Source: Eubacterium sp.
GTDB taxonomy: Bacteria > Bacillota > Clostridia > Lachnospirales > Lachnospiraceae
Length of the DNA: 64,000 nucleotides
Direction of reading: 5' to 3'
NCBI GenBank assembly: GCA_022764165.1
Contig: JALERM010000085.1
Location: forward strand, 1 to 64,000
The first letter of the stretch is position 1. Each line of letters starts with the position of its first letter. Below the pieces are notes generated by a model that was given only the letters and a program-made list of their open reading frames with translations, had not been told where the DNA came from and did no database searches. The position numbers and the translations under genes were made by a program. This document shows, one piece after another, positions 9,004 through 17,786 of the stretch.

Positions 9004-11046
9004 TTACAATGCTTCATTTAGTATTTCTGTTCCCGGCAATACGAATTTTCCATCTCTGATCAATTCCACGGTACTGCCATCTTCTCTCTCCACGACAATC
9101 AGTCCCAGTTCATCGTAGGGAATCGTGATGTCTGTATGGCATCCCAGATATGCTTTTCCCGGGTCAGTTTTTCTCATAAGGGATTGTTCATTGTCCCTCG
9201 CAATAATTTCTTTGCCGTCCGGGTTGTAGACCGGGGTATCTTCCGACCAACTGTAACAGGTGTCGCCCACTGCAAAGTGCGGGCCCATTTTTTCGGCGAT
9301 CAGAATCGGCAGTTTGTCTTCTATTCCATAGTCTTTTGCCATCCGGTAAGCCGTGGTGTTGGTTCCGATGGCAAACTCACCCAACGGCAGGGATGGATGA
9401 TGATGGAGGATATTTTCGCTAATATATGATTTATTTTCTGCTTCCTCCGGGAAATTGGTGCAGCCATATTCTGTGATTCTCCCATTTTCAAACTTCAGTT
9501 CCAGATTCTGATACTGGAGTTCTTCCAGGTAGACGCTGGTCACGTGGAGGACACCATTGGTTCCTTCCAGTACCGGAGAAGTAAATACTTCACCCACCGG
9601 TATATTCACATCAGCTACGCAGTTTTCAAAATTGGTTTCTTTCTCCGGGTTCTGCAGCTTATGAAGCTGTACCCGCAGATCTGTGTGATTGCCATTATTT
9701 CCCACGATATGCACAGAAGTTCCCTGATCCAGGGCATCGATCAGCTTCTGCTGAATCTCCCGGTAAAGGTTGTAGTCCAGAGTATTAATCTTCACGGTTT
9801 CCCGAAAGATTTCCTCGAACTGCTCGCCGATTGCCGGTACCGGATAAGCGATGATCGTAAAGCTTCTCTCATCTCCCCTGATGTAACGGTTGGTGATCTG
9901 ACCGGATTCATTGTTCAGGTGAACCTGGAGCTTCTGCTGTTTTTCTGTCATTGTGACAGAATCCCGGCAGGTTTCCGGCACAAAGGGAACCATTCCGAAT
10001 ATTTCTATCACTGCCGGACCTCCATGCCAGGCCGCCAGTTCTTTATATTTCTCATAAGCGCCGCGAAGTGCACGCAGTTTTCTGCTGACAAATTCTTCAT
10101 CTAAAAACAGTGCTGAATCGTTGCGGTGGTCGTAATCATACTGAGGATTGGGAATCGCTCCATAATAGCCCACACGAATATGCTGCCGCTTATTGACTGC
10201 ATGGGTGGCTGCCCGGTAAATCACAGGCTGCAGTCCCATCTGTTCAAACTGTAAGACAGCTTCCCGAACCATACGTTCAAATCCCAGACAGTAACGGATA
10301 TTGACGGTTTTCTTTTTGGAAATATCTTTCCCGGCCACCTCAAACCCAATCCGGTATCCTTCTGTATAGGTTCGTGCCATGGCCTTCACTTCAGCAATCG
10401 GAAGGGTATTCAGAAATGCTGCTGTTTTCTCTTCTTGATCCGTCACGTATTCTCCAAACTGATAAAGATATCTCAGATCAGACAGATCGGATTCCATGAT
10501 CAGCCGGACTGCAAAATCCCTGGCAGGATCAATGCCTGCTGCCACCCGCTCTTCTACCATCTCCTGACAGTAATCATTCACATACCAATAGAGAATCTTT
10601 CGGATATTTTCCGCTGCCGGCGTATCTCCATCTTCAAATTCCCCGTAAACCTGCAAAAAGAGTTCCATGCCCACCAGCATATCCCACACCCGGTCTTCAA
10701 AGGCATAGACAATCAGCCCGCGAAGTTCCGTATACAGAAAGCTCAGCATCTGTCCAAAATCTTTTCCCAGCTTTTCTGCCGCCCATGCAGGATTGCCATA
10801 GGAAGTATCATAATTTTCCGGCAGGATATCCCGGTACATGTCACAGTTTTTCTGACGCAGAACATCCAGAGAATACTCCCTGTATCTGCCCTGACTGATT
10901 TCATGATAGAGATTGAGCATTTCCTGTAAAAATGCAGCGGTCTTCTGAAAATAACCACCAAAAGGCTCCTGAACACACGGTTCCACTGCAATTTCTGCGA
11001 TCCGACCTGCTGCCAGTTCAAACCGTTCCTTTAATAATTCATCCAT
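9004..11046 (-). CDS. M29-like metallo-aminopeptidase with long N-terminal extension
   Basis: About 680 residues. The C-terminal half resembles thermophilic-type M29 aminopeptidases: late motifs GEFAIGTN, EKMGPHFAVGD and GCHTDI give the expected His and His-x-Asp metal ligands, and the end is a beta-rich cap. The first ~300 residues are an extra helical domain not found in short M29 enzymes but common in Clostridia homologues. It is probably a cytoplasmic two-metal exopeptidase for peptide turnover. The start at 11046 (MDELLKE) is chosen because AGAGGA lies 7 bases upstream and it avoids overlap with the HD gene. The next gene downstream is the c-di-GMP phosphodiesterase, after a short repeat-like remnant. 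Confidence 0.75.
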   Translation of the reverse strand: MDELLKERFELAAGRIAEIAVEPCVQEPFGGYFQKTAAFLQEMLNLYHEISQGRYREYSLDVLRQKNCDMYRDILPENYDTSYGNPAWAAEKLGKDFGQMLSFLYTELRGLIVYAFEDRVWDMLVGMELFLQVYGEFEDGDTPAAENIRKILYWYVNDYCQEMVEERVAAGIDPARDFAVRLIMESDLSDLRYLYQFGEYVTDQEEKTAAFLNTLPIAEVKAMARTYTEGYRIGFEVAGKDISKKKTVNIRYCLGFERMVREAVLQFEQMGLQPVIYRAATHAVNKRQHIRVGYYGAIPNPQYDYDHRNDSALFLDEEFVSRKLRALRGAYEKYKELAAWHGGPAVIEIFGMVPFVPETCRDSVTMTEKQQKLQVHLNNESGQITNRYIRGDERSFTIIAYPVPAIGEQFEEIFRETVKINTLDYNLYREIQQKLIDALDQGTSVHIVGNNGNHTDLRVQLHKLQNPEKETNFENCVADVNIPVGEVFTSPVLEGTNGVLHVTSVYLEELQYQNLELKFENGRITEYGCTNFPEEAENKSYISENILHHHPSLPLGEFAIGTNTTAYRMAKDYGIEDKLPILIAEKMGPHFAVGDTCYSWSEDTPVYNPDGKEIIARDNEQSLMRKTDPGKAYLGCHTDITIPYDELGLIVVEREDGSTVELIRDGKFVLPGTEILNEAL

Positions 11047-11059
11047 GTATCTGTCCTCT

Positions 11060-11650
11060 TTAATCGTCAATGATATTTCCTTTTTCTATATTCTTTTCAA
11101 TAATTTCTTCCATACATTCCCAGATCGCCGTGCTTCCCTGCGGAGTTTTCGCATTCCGCTTCAGAATCTGATGCTTATGTACCTGATGACGGCTCCAGTC
11201 CACACCTTCATTGTAATCATTCAGGGACAATGGCTGGAAATTATCAAGTACATGGGCAAACTGGGACTCCGGTGTCTCATATGCTTCAAATTCTTCCCAA
11301 AGGCTGCGGATTTCCCGGCGCTGATCTTCCGGGAGAATACCGAAAATCCTGTCAGCAGCCTTTTCTTCTCTCTGCCGCTTTGTCGCATTGCCTTTTTCAT
11401 CATAGGCATACGTATCACCGGCATCCACCTCCACCAGGTCATGGATCAGAACCATTTTCATGACTTTCAGCACGTCCACCGCCTGATTAGCATGCTCACT
11501 GAGCAAAAATGCCATCAAAGCCAGATGCCAGGAATGTTCCGCATCATTTTCCTGCCTGCTGCCGCCGGCGATATGAGTCTGGCGGTAAATCTGCTTCATC
11601 TTATCTACTTCAAGCAGAAATTCTTTCTGTTTTTTCAGTCTCTCGTTCAT
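11060..11650 (-). CDS. HD-domain phosphohydrolase (YfbR/HDDC2-like)
   Basis: A 196-residue single-domain HD protein. The metal-binding signature is seen as NDAEHSWHLA (about residues 34-43), LIHDLVEVDAGD (about 68-79) and a later Asp in HVLDNFQP. This pattern fits the YfbR/HDDC2 group, which removes phosphate from deoxynucleoside 5'-monophosphates. The precise substrate is inference. The stop lies 13 bases before the aminopeptidase start, so the genes are probably cotranscribed. AGGAG precedes the ATG by 6 bases. Confidence 0.8.
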   Translation of the reverse strand: MNERLKKQKEFLLEVDKMKQIYRQTHIAGGSRQENDAEHSWHLALMAFLLSEHANQAVDVLKVMKMVLIHDLVEVDAGDTYAYDEKGNATKRQREEKAADRIFGILPEDQRREIRSLWEEFEAYETPESQFAHVLDNFQPLSLNDYNEGVDWSRHQVHKHQILKRNAKTPQGSTAIWECMEEIIEKNIEKGNIIDD

Positions 11651-11651
11651 G

Positions 11652-11966
11652 TTATACTCCTATCAGGAACAATGCCAGCCAACCAACGCAAAAGAGGCCA
11701 TTTGCCATGGCCCCGATCACGCTGAACCGGTAGTTTTTCCCCTTTTCCTGAAAGCTTTTAATTCCTTCCACAAATCCACAGATGGAGAATAGGATAGCCA
11801 TGATGCCAAATGCACCAATCCAGCTTCCGGCATTTCCTTCCCATGCAAATGACAGACAGGCAGAAATCAGAAACAGACACAACGAGATTGTGCCAAATAT
11901 CACAGAAACCCGGCCGCCTTCCGTTTCCTCTTTCTTTGTAAATGCGTATCTATACCGTTTTTTCAT
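11652..11966 (-). CDS. Small membrane protein, DUF6142-like
   Basis: A 104-residue protein with a charged N-terminus (KKRYRYAFTKKEE) followed by three hydrophobic segments (about residues 20-42, 50-66 and 80-103). The size and layout match a small-membrane-protein family common in Lachnospiraceae, which I recall as DUF6142; the family name is from memory. Function unknown. The stop abuts the HD gene start (1 base) and its start overlaps the vanZ-like gene end by 17 bases, indicating one transcript. AAGGAG is 8 bases before the ATG. Confidence 0.7.
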   Translation of the reverse strand: MKKRYRYAFTKKEETEGGRVSVIFGTISLCLFLISACLSFAWEGNAGSWIGAFGIMAILFSICGFVEGIKSFQEKGKNYRFSVIGAMANGLFCVGWLALFLIGV

Positions 11967-12423
11967 AAATCCATCTCCTTAGCCTGTTGCAAATCCAAAA
12001 CACAGCATAGCCCAATGCAGCCCCCAACGTGTTCAACATCAGATCATCCACATCAAAACATCCTACTTTGCATATAAGCTGTGTAATTTCCACACAGAGA
12101 CTTAATCCCAGACCCATCAATGTAGTCAGCCAGACGTTCCGAAATCTCCGGTTCAAAATGGGAAGGAAACAACCATAGGGAAGAAATGCAATCACATTTC
12201 CCGCCAGGTTGACAAATGCTATCATATTGCCAACTTTTGCCCGGTGTACCCAGAATCTGCGAATTTCCCGAAAGGGAACCAGATTATACCGGTACTGCAG
12301 TTCAAAAAAATTTCTTCTTCCAAATCCTTCCGAAAGGAAGAGACAATAAATCAGCAGCAACAAATACAATACAAATAGAATCCAGCTTATTCTGCGGATT
12401 CTTTTCCTTGTCTCATTCTTCAC
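11950..12423 (-). CDS. VanZ-family membrane protein
   Basis: A 157-residue protein with about four membrane helices and the VanZ-family features: FVNLAGNVIAFLPYGCFLP, then SLCVEITQL and CFDVDDLMLNTLGAALGYA. Family members are linked to glycopeptide-antibiotic tolerance and envelope maintenance; no van genes are nearby, so a resistance role is not implied. The start codon is GTG (12423), with AGAGGA 6 bases upstream. It is cotranscribed with the small membrane gene downstream, which it overlaps by 17 bases. Confidence 0.85.
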   Translation of the reverse strand: MKNETRKRIRRISWILFVLYLLLLIYCLFLSEGFGRRNFFELQYRYNLVPFREIRRFWVHRAKVGNMIAFVNLAGNVIAFLPYGCFLPILNRRFRNVWLTTLMGLGLSLCVEITQLICKVGCFDVDDLMLNTLGAALGYAVFWICNRLRRWIYEKTV

Positions 12424-12441
12424 AACAGTTCCTCTTGGATA

Positions 12442-12597
12442 CTAAATCGTGATCTGATATTTCTGCTTCAGAAGTCTGACACCGTTCACGATCATCATCA
12501 CTCCACAGGCAATTCCAGTCACCATTACCACAATACCAATGGCGAGACTTCCGGCACCTGTGCCGGAAATCACGCGATACAATTTTTCATTGTTCAT
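12442..12597 (-). CDS. 51-residue single-span membrane peptide downstream of pyrE
   Basis: A short frame of 51 codons plus stop, starting MNNEKLYRVISGTG. One hydrophobic segment (about residues 15-40, rich in Ala, Val, Ile and Gly) is followed by a basic tail (LLKQKYQITI). AGGAG is placed 10 bases before the ATG, and the start is only 20 bases behind the pyrE stop, so it should be translated from the pyr transcript. The function is not known to me. It is below the size that automatic callers usually accept. The clean ribosome site and transmembrane composition argue that it is real. Confidence 0.65.
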   Translation of the reverse strand: MNNEKLYRVISGTGAGSLAIGIVVMVTGIACGVMMIVNGVRLLKQKYQITI

Positions 12598-12617
12598 ATT
12601 TTTACACTCCTATGCTT

Positions 12618-13292
12618 CTATTTTGCACCATACTGTTCATAATATGCATCAATAGCAGCTTTGATGGCATCATCAATAATCACTTTACCGCCGCACTCCT
12701 GGTTGTAAAGCTTTTCAACCACTTCTTCCATAGTTACGATCGCATTTGCCGGGAAACCGTATTTCTCCTGAATCTCTTCCAGGGCACTCTTATCCCCTTT
12801 TCCTCTTTCCATACGGTTCAGGGATACCATCAGACCTTTGATTTCCACATTTGCCTGTTCCTTCAGGATCGGGAAGGTCTCCTCGATGGATTTACCGGAA
12901 GTGGTCACGTCCTCAATGATCACCACACGGTCTCCGTCCTTCAGCTTACTTCCCAGAAGGATTCCTGTATCACCGTGGTCTTTCACTTCTTTACGATTGG
13001 AACAGTATCGGATATCTTTTCCATACAGTTCACTGATTGCCATGGTGGTAGCCACACTCAGCGGAATTCCCTTATAAGCCGGTCCAAAGAGCACATCAAA
13101 ATCCAGTCCGTAATTATCGTGGATGGCCTTTGCGTAATACTCGCCCAGACGACGCAGCTGTGTTCCTGTCACATAAGCACCCGCATTCATGAAAAACGGG
13201 GATTTGCGTCCGCTCTTCAGTGTAAACTCTCCAAACTTCAGTACCTGGCTTTCCACCATAAATTCAATAAATTCCTGTTTATATGCTTCCAT
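12618..13292 (-). CDS. pyrE: Orotate phosphoribosyltransferase
   Basis: A 224-residue type-I phosphoribosyltransferase converting orotate plus PRPP to orotidine 5'-phosphate, step 5 of UMP synthesis. Seen: GRKSPFFMNAG (orotate loop), FGPAYKGIPLS, and the PRPP-binding motif VVIIEDVTTSGKS. Length is normal for the longer bacterial PyrE form. AGGAGG precedes the ATG. It is the last recognised enzyme of the pyrC-F-K-D-E operon, 13 bases after pyrD. Confidence 0.96.
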   Translation of the reverse strand: MEAYKQEFIEFMVESQVLKFGEFTLKSGRKSPFFMNAGAYVTGTQLRRLGEYYAKAIHDNYGLDFDVLFGPAYKGIPLSVATTMAISELYGKDIRYCSNRKEVKDHGDTGILLGSKLKDGDRVVIIEDVTTSGKSIEETFPILKEQANVEIKGLMVSLNRMERGKGDKSALEEIQEKYGFPANAIVTMEEVVEKLYNQECGGKVIIDDAIKAAIDAYYEQYGAK

Positions 13293-13305
13293 GATTCTCC
13301 TCCTG

Positions 13306-14208
13306 TTATCTTACCGCTCCGATCAGGGTATTAATATCTTCCACCTGATACTTTCTCATATAATCTTCAATTCCCCGTGCCACATCTCTTGCCGCATAAG
13401 GGTTGTAGAAATTTGCAGTGCCCACAGATACCGCAGTGGCACCTGCCAGTATAAATTCCATGGCATCATCTGCTGTAGCGATACCTCCCATACCGATGAT
13501 CGGTACTTTCACCGCATTGGCCACCTGATAAACCATCCGCACTGCCACCGGCTTCACTGCCGGACCGGACATTCCGCCTGTCTTGTTGGCAACCGCAAAG
13601 GTTCTGCGGTGGATATCAATCTTCATTCCTGTCAGGGTGTTGATCAGAGACAGTACATCCGCACCGCCTGCTTCCGCTGCTCTTGCCATCTCGGTGATGT
13701 CAGTTACGTTAGGGCTGAGCTTCATGATCACCGGCTGTTTTGCTCTCTTTTTCACTTCTTTCGTGATAGCTTCCACAGCTTTCGGATCCTGACCAAAGGC
13801 AATGCCTCCCTCTTTGACGTTCGGGCAGGAAATATTGATTTCCAGCATGTCCACGTCTTCTTCAGCCAGACGTTCCACAACAGCACAGTAATCTTCTGTG
13901 GTTTTTCCACATACATTCACAATAATCTTTGTGTCGTATTTTTTCAAAAATGGGATATCGCGTTCACAGAATACATCGATTCCGGGATTCTGCAGACCGA
14001 TGGCATTGATCATACCGCCGTAGGTTTCTGCGATTCTCGGGGTTGGATTGCCCGGCCACGGTACATTAGCCACACCTTTAGTCACAACAGCACCCAGTTC
14101 ACCCAGGTCATAAAATTCGCTGTATTCCGCACCGCTTCCAAATGTCCCGGAAGCAGTCATCACCGGATTCTTCAGTTCCACACCGGCAAGATTTACTTTT
14201 GTATTCAT
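13306..14208 (-). CDS. pyrD: Dihydroorotate dehydrogenase B, catalytic subunit
   Basis: About 300 residues, FMN TIM-barrel class 1B enzyme that oxidises dihydroorotate to orotate and passes electrons through PyrK to NAD. Seen: NPVMTASGTFG, NAIGLQNPGID, the catalytic-loop region NISCPNVKEGG (class 1B uses Cys as the base), VIMKLSPNVTDI and the phosphate-binding GMGGIATADDA. The stop of pyrK overlaps the ATG (TGATG), so translation is coupled; a GTG three bases earlier is an alternative start. Confidence 0.96.
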   Translation of the reverse strand: MNTKVNLAGVELKNPVMTASGTFGSGAEYSEFYDLGELGAVVTKGVANVPWPGNPTPRIAETYGGMINAIGLQNPGIDVFCERDIPFLKKYDTKIIVNVCGKTTEDYCAVVERLAEEDVDMLEINISCPNVKEGGIAFGQDPKAVEAITKEVKKRAKQPVIMKLSPNVTDITEMARAAEAGGADVLSLINTLTGMKIDIHRRTFAVANKTGGMSGPAVKPVAVRMVYQVANAVKVPIIGMGGIATADDAMEFILAGATAVSVGTANFYNPYAARDVARGIEDYMRKYQVEDINTLIGAVR

Positions 14209-14984
14209 CACAGTTCCACCTCCGATGCTTCAAATACGGGACCATCTTTACAAATTCTCTTGTTATGCACATGAGAATGTCCGTCCACTTCCTTTGATTT
14301 GCACACACAGGCAAGGCATGCACCGATACCACAGGCCATCTTTTCCTCCATGGAAATCCAGCAGGGGATGTTATTCTCCTCTGCATATGCTTTGATGGCA
14401 CGGAGCATCGGAGTGGGACCGCAGGCAAAAATCAGATCCGCTTTCAGCCCGTTTTCACGAATGGCATCCATAACATTTCCTTTCGTTCCTGCACTTCCGT
14501 CTTCTGTGGCAACAAAAGCCTCGCCATTTTTCTTCATTTCTTCTGTCAAAAACAGCTGGTCACGATATCCGGCAATTGTGATCGCATGACCTTTCACCTG
14601 TTTTCCCACTTCTATCATCGGCGGAATACCGATACCTCCGCCCATCAGAAATACTGTTTTTCCTTCTGTCTCTTCTATAGGAAATCCATTTCCCAGAGGT
14701 CCGAGAACTTCTACTCTGTCACCCGGCTTCATTCTGGAAAATGCTTCTGTTCCTGTATTGCTTCCGGTCACACGATAAACGATCCGCAGTCTTCCCTGTT
14801 TTCCATCGATTTCACAGAGACTGATCGGTCTTGGAAGCAGCTTACTTCCATCTGCACAGTACAGAGAAATAAACTGTCCCGGCTTTGCCCAGCCGGCAAT
14901 CTGCTCCGTCTGCAGCCACATACTGTAGATATCTGTTCCAATGGATTCCTGGCTGATGACCGTACACCATTCTTTTGCTTTCAT
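14208..14984 (-). CDS. pyrK: Dihydroorotate dehydrogenase B, electron-transfer subunit
   Basis: About 258 residues with an FAD-binding barrel (LLPRPISLCEI), an NAD-binding domain (FLMGGGIGIPPMIEV) and a C-terminal [2Fe-2S] cluster (CGIGACLACVC followed by a fourth Cys in KRICKDGPVF). It moves electrons from PyrD to NAD. The start at 14984 (MKAKEW) has AGGAG 10 bases upstream and falls just after the pyrF stop; an upstream in-frame ATG would run into pyrF and has no good ribosome site. Confidence 0.95.
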   Translation of the reverse strand: MKAKEWCTVISQESIGTDIYSMWLQTEQIAGWAKPGQFISLYCADGSKLLPRPISLCEIDGKQGRLRIVYRVTGSNTGTEAFSRMKPGDRVEVLGPLGNGFPIEETEGKTVFLMGGGIGIPPMIEVGKQVKGHAITIAGYRDQLFLTEEMKKNGEAFVATEDGSAGTKGNVMDAIRENGLKADLIFACGPTPMLRAIKAYAEENNIPCWISMEEKMACGIGACLACVCKSKEVDGHSHVHNKRICKDGPVFEASEVEL

Positions 14985-15006
14985 CAATTTCTGTCTCCTG
15001 TCCGAT

Positions 15007-15936
15007 TTATTTTGCAGCCTGCAGTGCTCCGTCAATGTCTGCGATCATATCTTTAACTGCCTGTCTGGAAGCGTCTGCGAAATTCTCAGCACCAAAGGAT
15101 GCATAAGCCTCCTGCTTGTAAGCTGCAATAATTCCTCTGGAGGAATTGATGATTGCACCCAGGCCGTCTTCATTGAAGAAATGTACCAGGTCTTTTCCTC
15201 TTCCGCCCTGTGCACCATAACCAGGTACCAGAATAAAGGTTTTTGGCATGATTTTTCTCAGGATTTTGCCCTGTTCCGGATAGGTTGCACCCACAACAGC
15301 ACCAATATAGCTGTAGGAATCTCCCATATGATCTTTGCCCCAGTCAGCAACCTGTTCACCTACCCACTCATACAGCGGACGGCCGTCAATCATTCTGTCC
15401 TGGAATTCCCCGCTGGACGGATTGGAAGTTTTTACCAGAATGAACAGACCTTTATTTTCTTCTTTACATACTTTAATAAATGGTTTGATACCATCTGATC
15501 CCAGGTATGGATTGACCGTAGCAAAATCTTCATCAAATCCATAATAGCTTTTGGAACCAACCTGAACTTTTCCCAGATGGCCTACGGCATATGCCTCGGA
15601 AGTGGATCCGATATCACCACGTTTTACATCACCGATTACTACCAGCCCTTTTTCGTGGCAGTAATCTACCGTTTTCTTAAATGCTTTCAGTCCCTCGATA
15701 CCAAACTGTTCATACATGGCCACCTGCGGCTTTACAGCAGGAATCAGATCATAAGTAGCATCTACAATTGCCTTGTTGAACTGCCAGATAGCTTCTGCAG
15801 CTCCTTCCAGTGTCTCACCGTACTCCGCAAAAGCACGTGCCTGGATATGTTCCGGCACATAATTCAGCATGGGATCCAGTCCGACTACGATAGGTGCATG
15901 AGTTTTCTGAATTTTTTCAATTAATTTGTTAATCAT
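15007..15936 (-). CDS. pyrF: Orotidine 5'-phosphate decarboxylase
   Basis: About 309 residues, the longer type of OMP decarboxylase that makes UMP. Seen: PIVVGLDPML, the catalytic Lys-Asp array in GLVVIGDVKRGDIGS, and a phosphate-binding end LVPGYGAQGG. The start at 15936 (MINKLIEK) has AAGGAG 7 bases upstream. The last 8 bases of pyrC overlap it, so translation is probably coupled. Confidence 0.95.
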   Translation of the reverse strand: MINKLIEKIQKTHAPIVVGLDPMLNYVPEHIQARAFAEYGETLEGAAEAIWQFNKAIVDATYDLIPAVKPQVAMYEQFGIEGLKAFKKTVDYCHEKGLVVIGDVKRGDIGSTSEAYAVGHLGKVQVGSKSYYGFDEDFATVNPYLGSDGIKPFIKVCKEENKGLFILVKTSNPSSGEFQDRMIDGRPLYEWVGEQVADWGKDHMGDSYSYIGAVVGATYPEQGKILRKIMPKTFILVPGYGAQGGRGKDLVHFFNEDGLGAIINSSRGIIAAYKQEAYASFGAENFADASRQAVKDMIADIDGALQAAK

Positions 15937-17224
15937 TTTTCTTCTCCTTATCTTCATATACAATCATTCCGCCGCAGATTGTCCATTTTACTTTACCTTT
16001 TACATTTCTTCCGTGAAATGGGCTGTTCTTTCCTTTAGATACAAAAGTATTCACATCAATGGTATACGCTTCTTCCGGGTCAATGACCACCACATCCGCA
16101 TCTTTTCCCGGACGCAGGGAGCCTTTATTCTCCAGGTGAAGAATTCCTGCCGGGTTATAACTCATCTTTTCTGCCATCTGCATAGGAGTCAGAATACCGG
16201 GATCCACCAGTTCTGTGATTGTCAGCGGCACACTGGTCTCCAGTCCCACGATACCGAACGGTGCCTTTTGCATGGTCGTGCTCTTTTCTTCTGCACTGTG
16301 TGGGGCATGGTCGGTACTGATCACATCAAAAATATCGTCTTTCAATCCCTGCCGGAGAGCTTCCAGATCCTTTCTTGTACGCAAAGGAGGATTCATCTTA
16401 TAATTAGTATCTCCCTCCACCATATCATCTGAAGACAGCGTAAAGTGGTGAGGACATACTTCACCCGTCACCGGAAGTCCCTGTTCTTTTGCCTGACGAA
16501 GCATCTCCACACTGTCAGCCGTTGAACAGTGGCAGAGATGAAGGTGACATCCTGTCTCTTTGGAAAGAAGGATATCTCTCGCCACAATGCAGTCTTCCAC
16601 CGCATTCGTAATTCCCGGAAGTCCAAACTTTCTGGAATTCTCATCCTCATTCATACAGCCTCCGTGTACCAGATTGATATCTTCACAGTGAGCCAGCACC
16701 GGAATATTCAATTTCTCTGCTCTGATCATTGCCTCTTTATACAGCTGCGCATTCATCACAGATTTGCCGTCTTCGCTCAGAGCCGGGATACCGGCTTTTA
16801 CCATTCCTTCAATATCGGAAAGTTCTTCACCTTTCATCCCTTTCGTGATCGCACCAACCTGCAGTACATTCACCTTCGCACACTCTCTGGCTTTGTTATA
16901 CACATAAGCCACGCGGCTGGGGTCGTCCATCACCGGCTTCGTATTCGGCATGGCTACCACCGTGGTAACTCCTCCTCTGGCAGCGGCCATGGCCCCTGTC
17001 ATGATATCTTCTTTATGAGTGAGCCCCGGATCGCGAAGATGCACATGCAGATCAATCAGTCCGGGCATTACATAACAGCCTTTCGCATCAATTTCATAAT
17101 CAGCAGAGGAATCAATCTTTTCTTCCACAGAGGCTATCTTATCGTTTTCAATTAATAAATCAGCTACCTGATCCAGTTTGCTGTCCGGATCAATGATTCG
17201 TCCATTCTTAATCAGAATTTTCAT
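15929..17224 (-). CDS. pyrC: Dihydroorotase
   Basis: A 431-residue type-I dihydroorotase (amidohydrolase fold) that cyclises carbamoyl-aspartate to dihydroorotate. The zinc site is seen in DLHVHLRDPG, His in LAHCED, His in HLCHCST and the catalytic Asp in ISTDHAPH. It is the first gene of the pyr operon. pyrA/B genes are absent, so carbamoyl-phosphate synthase and aspartate transcarbamoylase lie elsewhere. The leader has a weak 9-bp hairpin just before the ribosome site (17235-17257) but no clear PyrR antiterminator-terminator pair. A weak promoter may lie near 17280-17315 on this strand. Confidence 0.96.
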   Translation of the reverse strand: MKILIKNGRIIDPDSKLDQVADLLIENDKIASVEEKIDSSADYEIDAKGCYVMPGLIDLHVHLRDPGLTHKEDIMTGAMAAARGGVTTVVAMPNTKPVMDDPSRVAYVYNKARECAKVNVLQVGAITKGMKGEELSDIEGMVKAGIPALSEDGKSVMNAQLYKEAMIRAEKLNIPVLAHCEDINLVHGGCMNEDENSRKFGLPGITNAVEDCIVARDILLSKETGCHLHLCHCSTADSVEMLRQAKEQGLPVTGEVCPHHFTLSSDDMVEGDTNYKMNPPLRTRKDLEALRQGLKDDIFDVISTDHAPHSAEEKSTTMQKAPFGIVGLETSVPLTITELVDPGILTPMQMAEKMSYNPAGILHLENKGSLRPGKDADVVVIDPEEAYTIDVNTFVSKGKNSPFHGRNVKGKVKWTICGGMIVYEDKEKKND

Positions 17225-17320
17225 AATCAGGTCCTTTCCTGAAACCTTTCAAAAAAGTTTCACATTTCTTCTTATACTATAATACACGATATTTGTGCTA
17301 AAATAAAGCCCTTTTTATAC

Positions 17321-17349
17321 TTGACTTTTCCAGATTTTTTCTCTATAAT
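17321..17349 (+). promoter_or_regulatory. Promoter of the cold-shock gene
   Basis: TTGACT, a 17-base spacer and TATAAT: one mismatch to the sigma-A consensus. Transcription would start near 17356 and give a leader of about 160 bases before the cold-shock start codon. Confidence 0.8.
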
Positions 17350-17386
17350 GAGGGTGTAGAAGAGGAATCAGATATTTAATATTACC

Positions 17387-17455
17387 CATCGGGATTAGGT
17401 TTAATTTTTCGGTCATATTATCTATTTTACCTAATCCGGATGTTTTTTTATTTTT
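17387..17455 (+). promoter_or_regulatory. Leader hairpin with U-tract before the cold-shock gene
   Basis: Arms at 17387-17400 and 17429-17442 pair at 13 of 14 positions around a 28-base A/T-rich loop, followed by TTTTTTTATTTTT (17443-17455). This has the form of an intrinsic terminator but lies between the promoter and the coding region, so it could be an attenuator, a temperature-responsive leader, or the end of a short RNA of about 95-100 nt. No antiterminator partner was identified. Confidence 0.6.
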
Positions 17456-17517
17456 AGAATTTTTCTTCTGCCTACTACTATTCTATTTTCTATTATTCTA
17501 TTTATGGAGGTAACATC

Positions 17518-17718
17518 ATGAACAAAGGAACTGTTAAATGGTTCAACGCCGAAAAAGGATACGGTTTCATCACAGGGGAAGACGGAGCAGATGTATTCGT
17601 ACATTTCTCTGCCATTCAGGGGGAAGGATTTAAATCTCTGGATGAAGGCCAGGCCGTTACTTATGACTTAACAGAAGGTGCTCGCGGCATGCAGGCAGCT
17701 AACGTTGTTAAATTATAA
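17518..17718 (+). CDS. cspA: Cold-shock protein
   Basis: A 66-residue single cold-shock domain with the RNA-binding motifs KGYGFIT (RNP1) and VFVHFSAI (RNP2). It binds single-stranded RNA/DNA and melts structure in mRNA. GGAGG lies 8 bases before the ATG. It is a single-gene unit with its own promoter, structured leader and strong terminator. It is divergent from the pyr operon. The symbol is used in the family sense. Confidence 0.95.
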   Translation: MNKGTVKWFNAEKGYGFITGEDGADVFVHFSAIQGEGFKSLDEGQAVTYDLTEGARGMQAANVVKL

Positions 17719-17744
17719 TTAATATCATTTTTATCAGCGTAATC

Positions 17745-17776
17745 AACACCCCGGGGATTCCCCGGGGTGTTTTTTT
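17745..17776 (+). terminator. Intrinsic terminator of the cold-shock gene
   Basis: A perfect 12-bp stem (17745-17756 with 17760-17771), a 3-base loop, then a run of T. It ends the cold-shock transcript just before the convergent DUF4317 gene. Confidence 0.93.
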
Positions 17777-17786
17777 CATATAACTT

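Noticed and set aside
17225-17320. PyrR-type attenuator before the pyr operon
   Set aside because: Only a small 9-bp hairpin near the ribosome site is visible; no antiterminator or terminator with U-tract on the minus strand.
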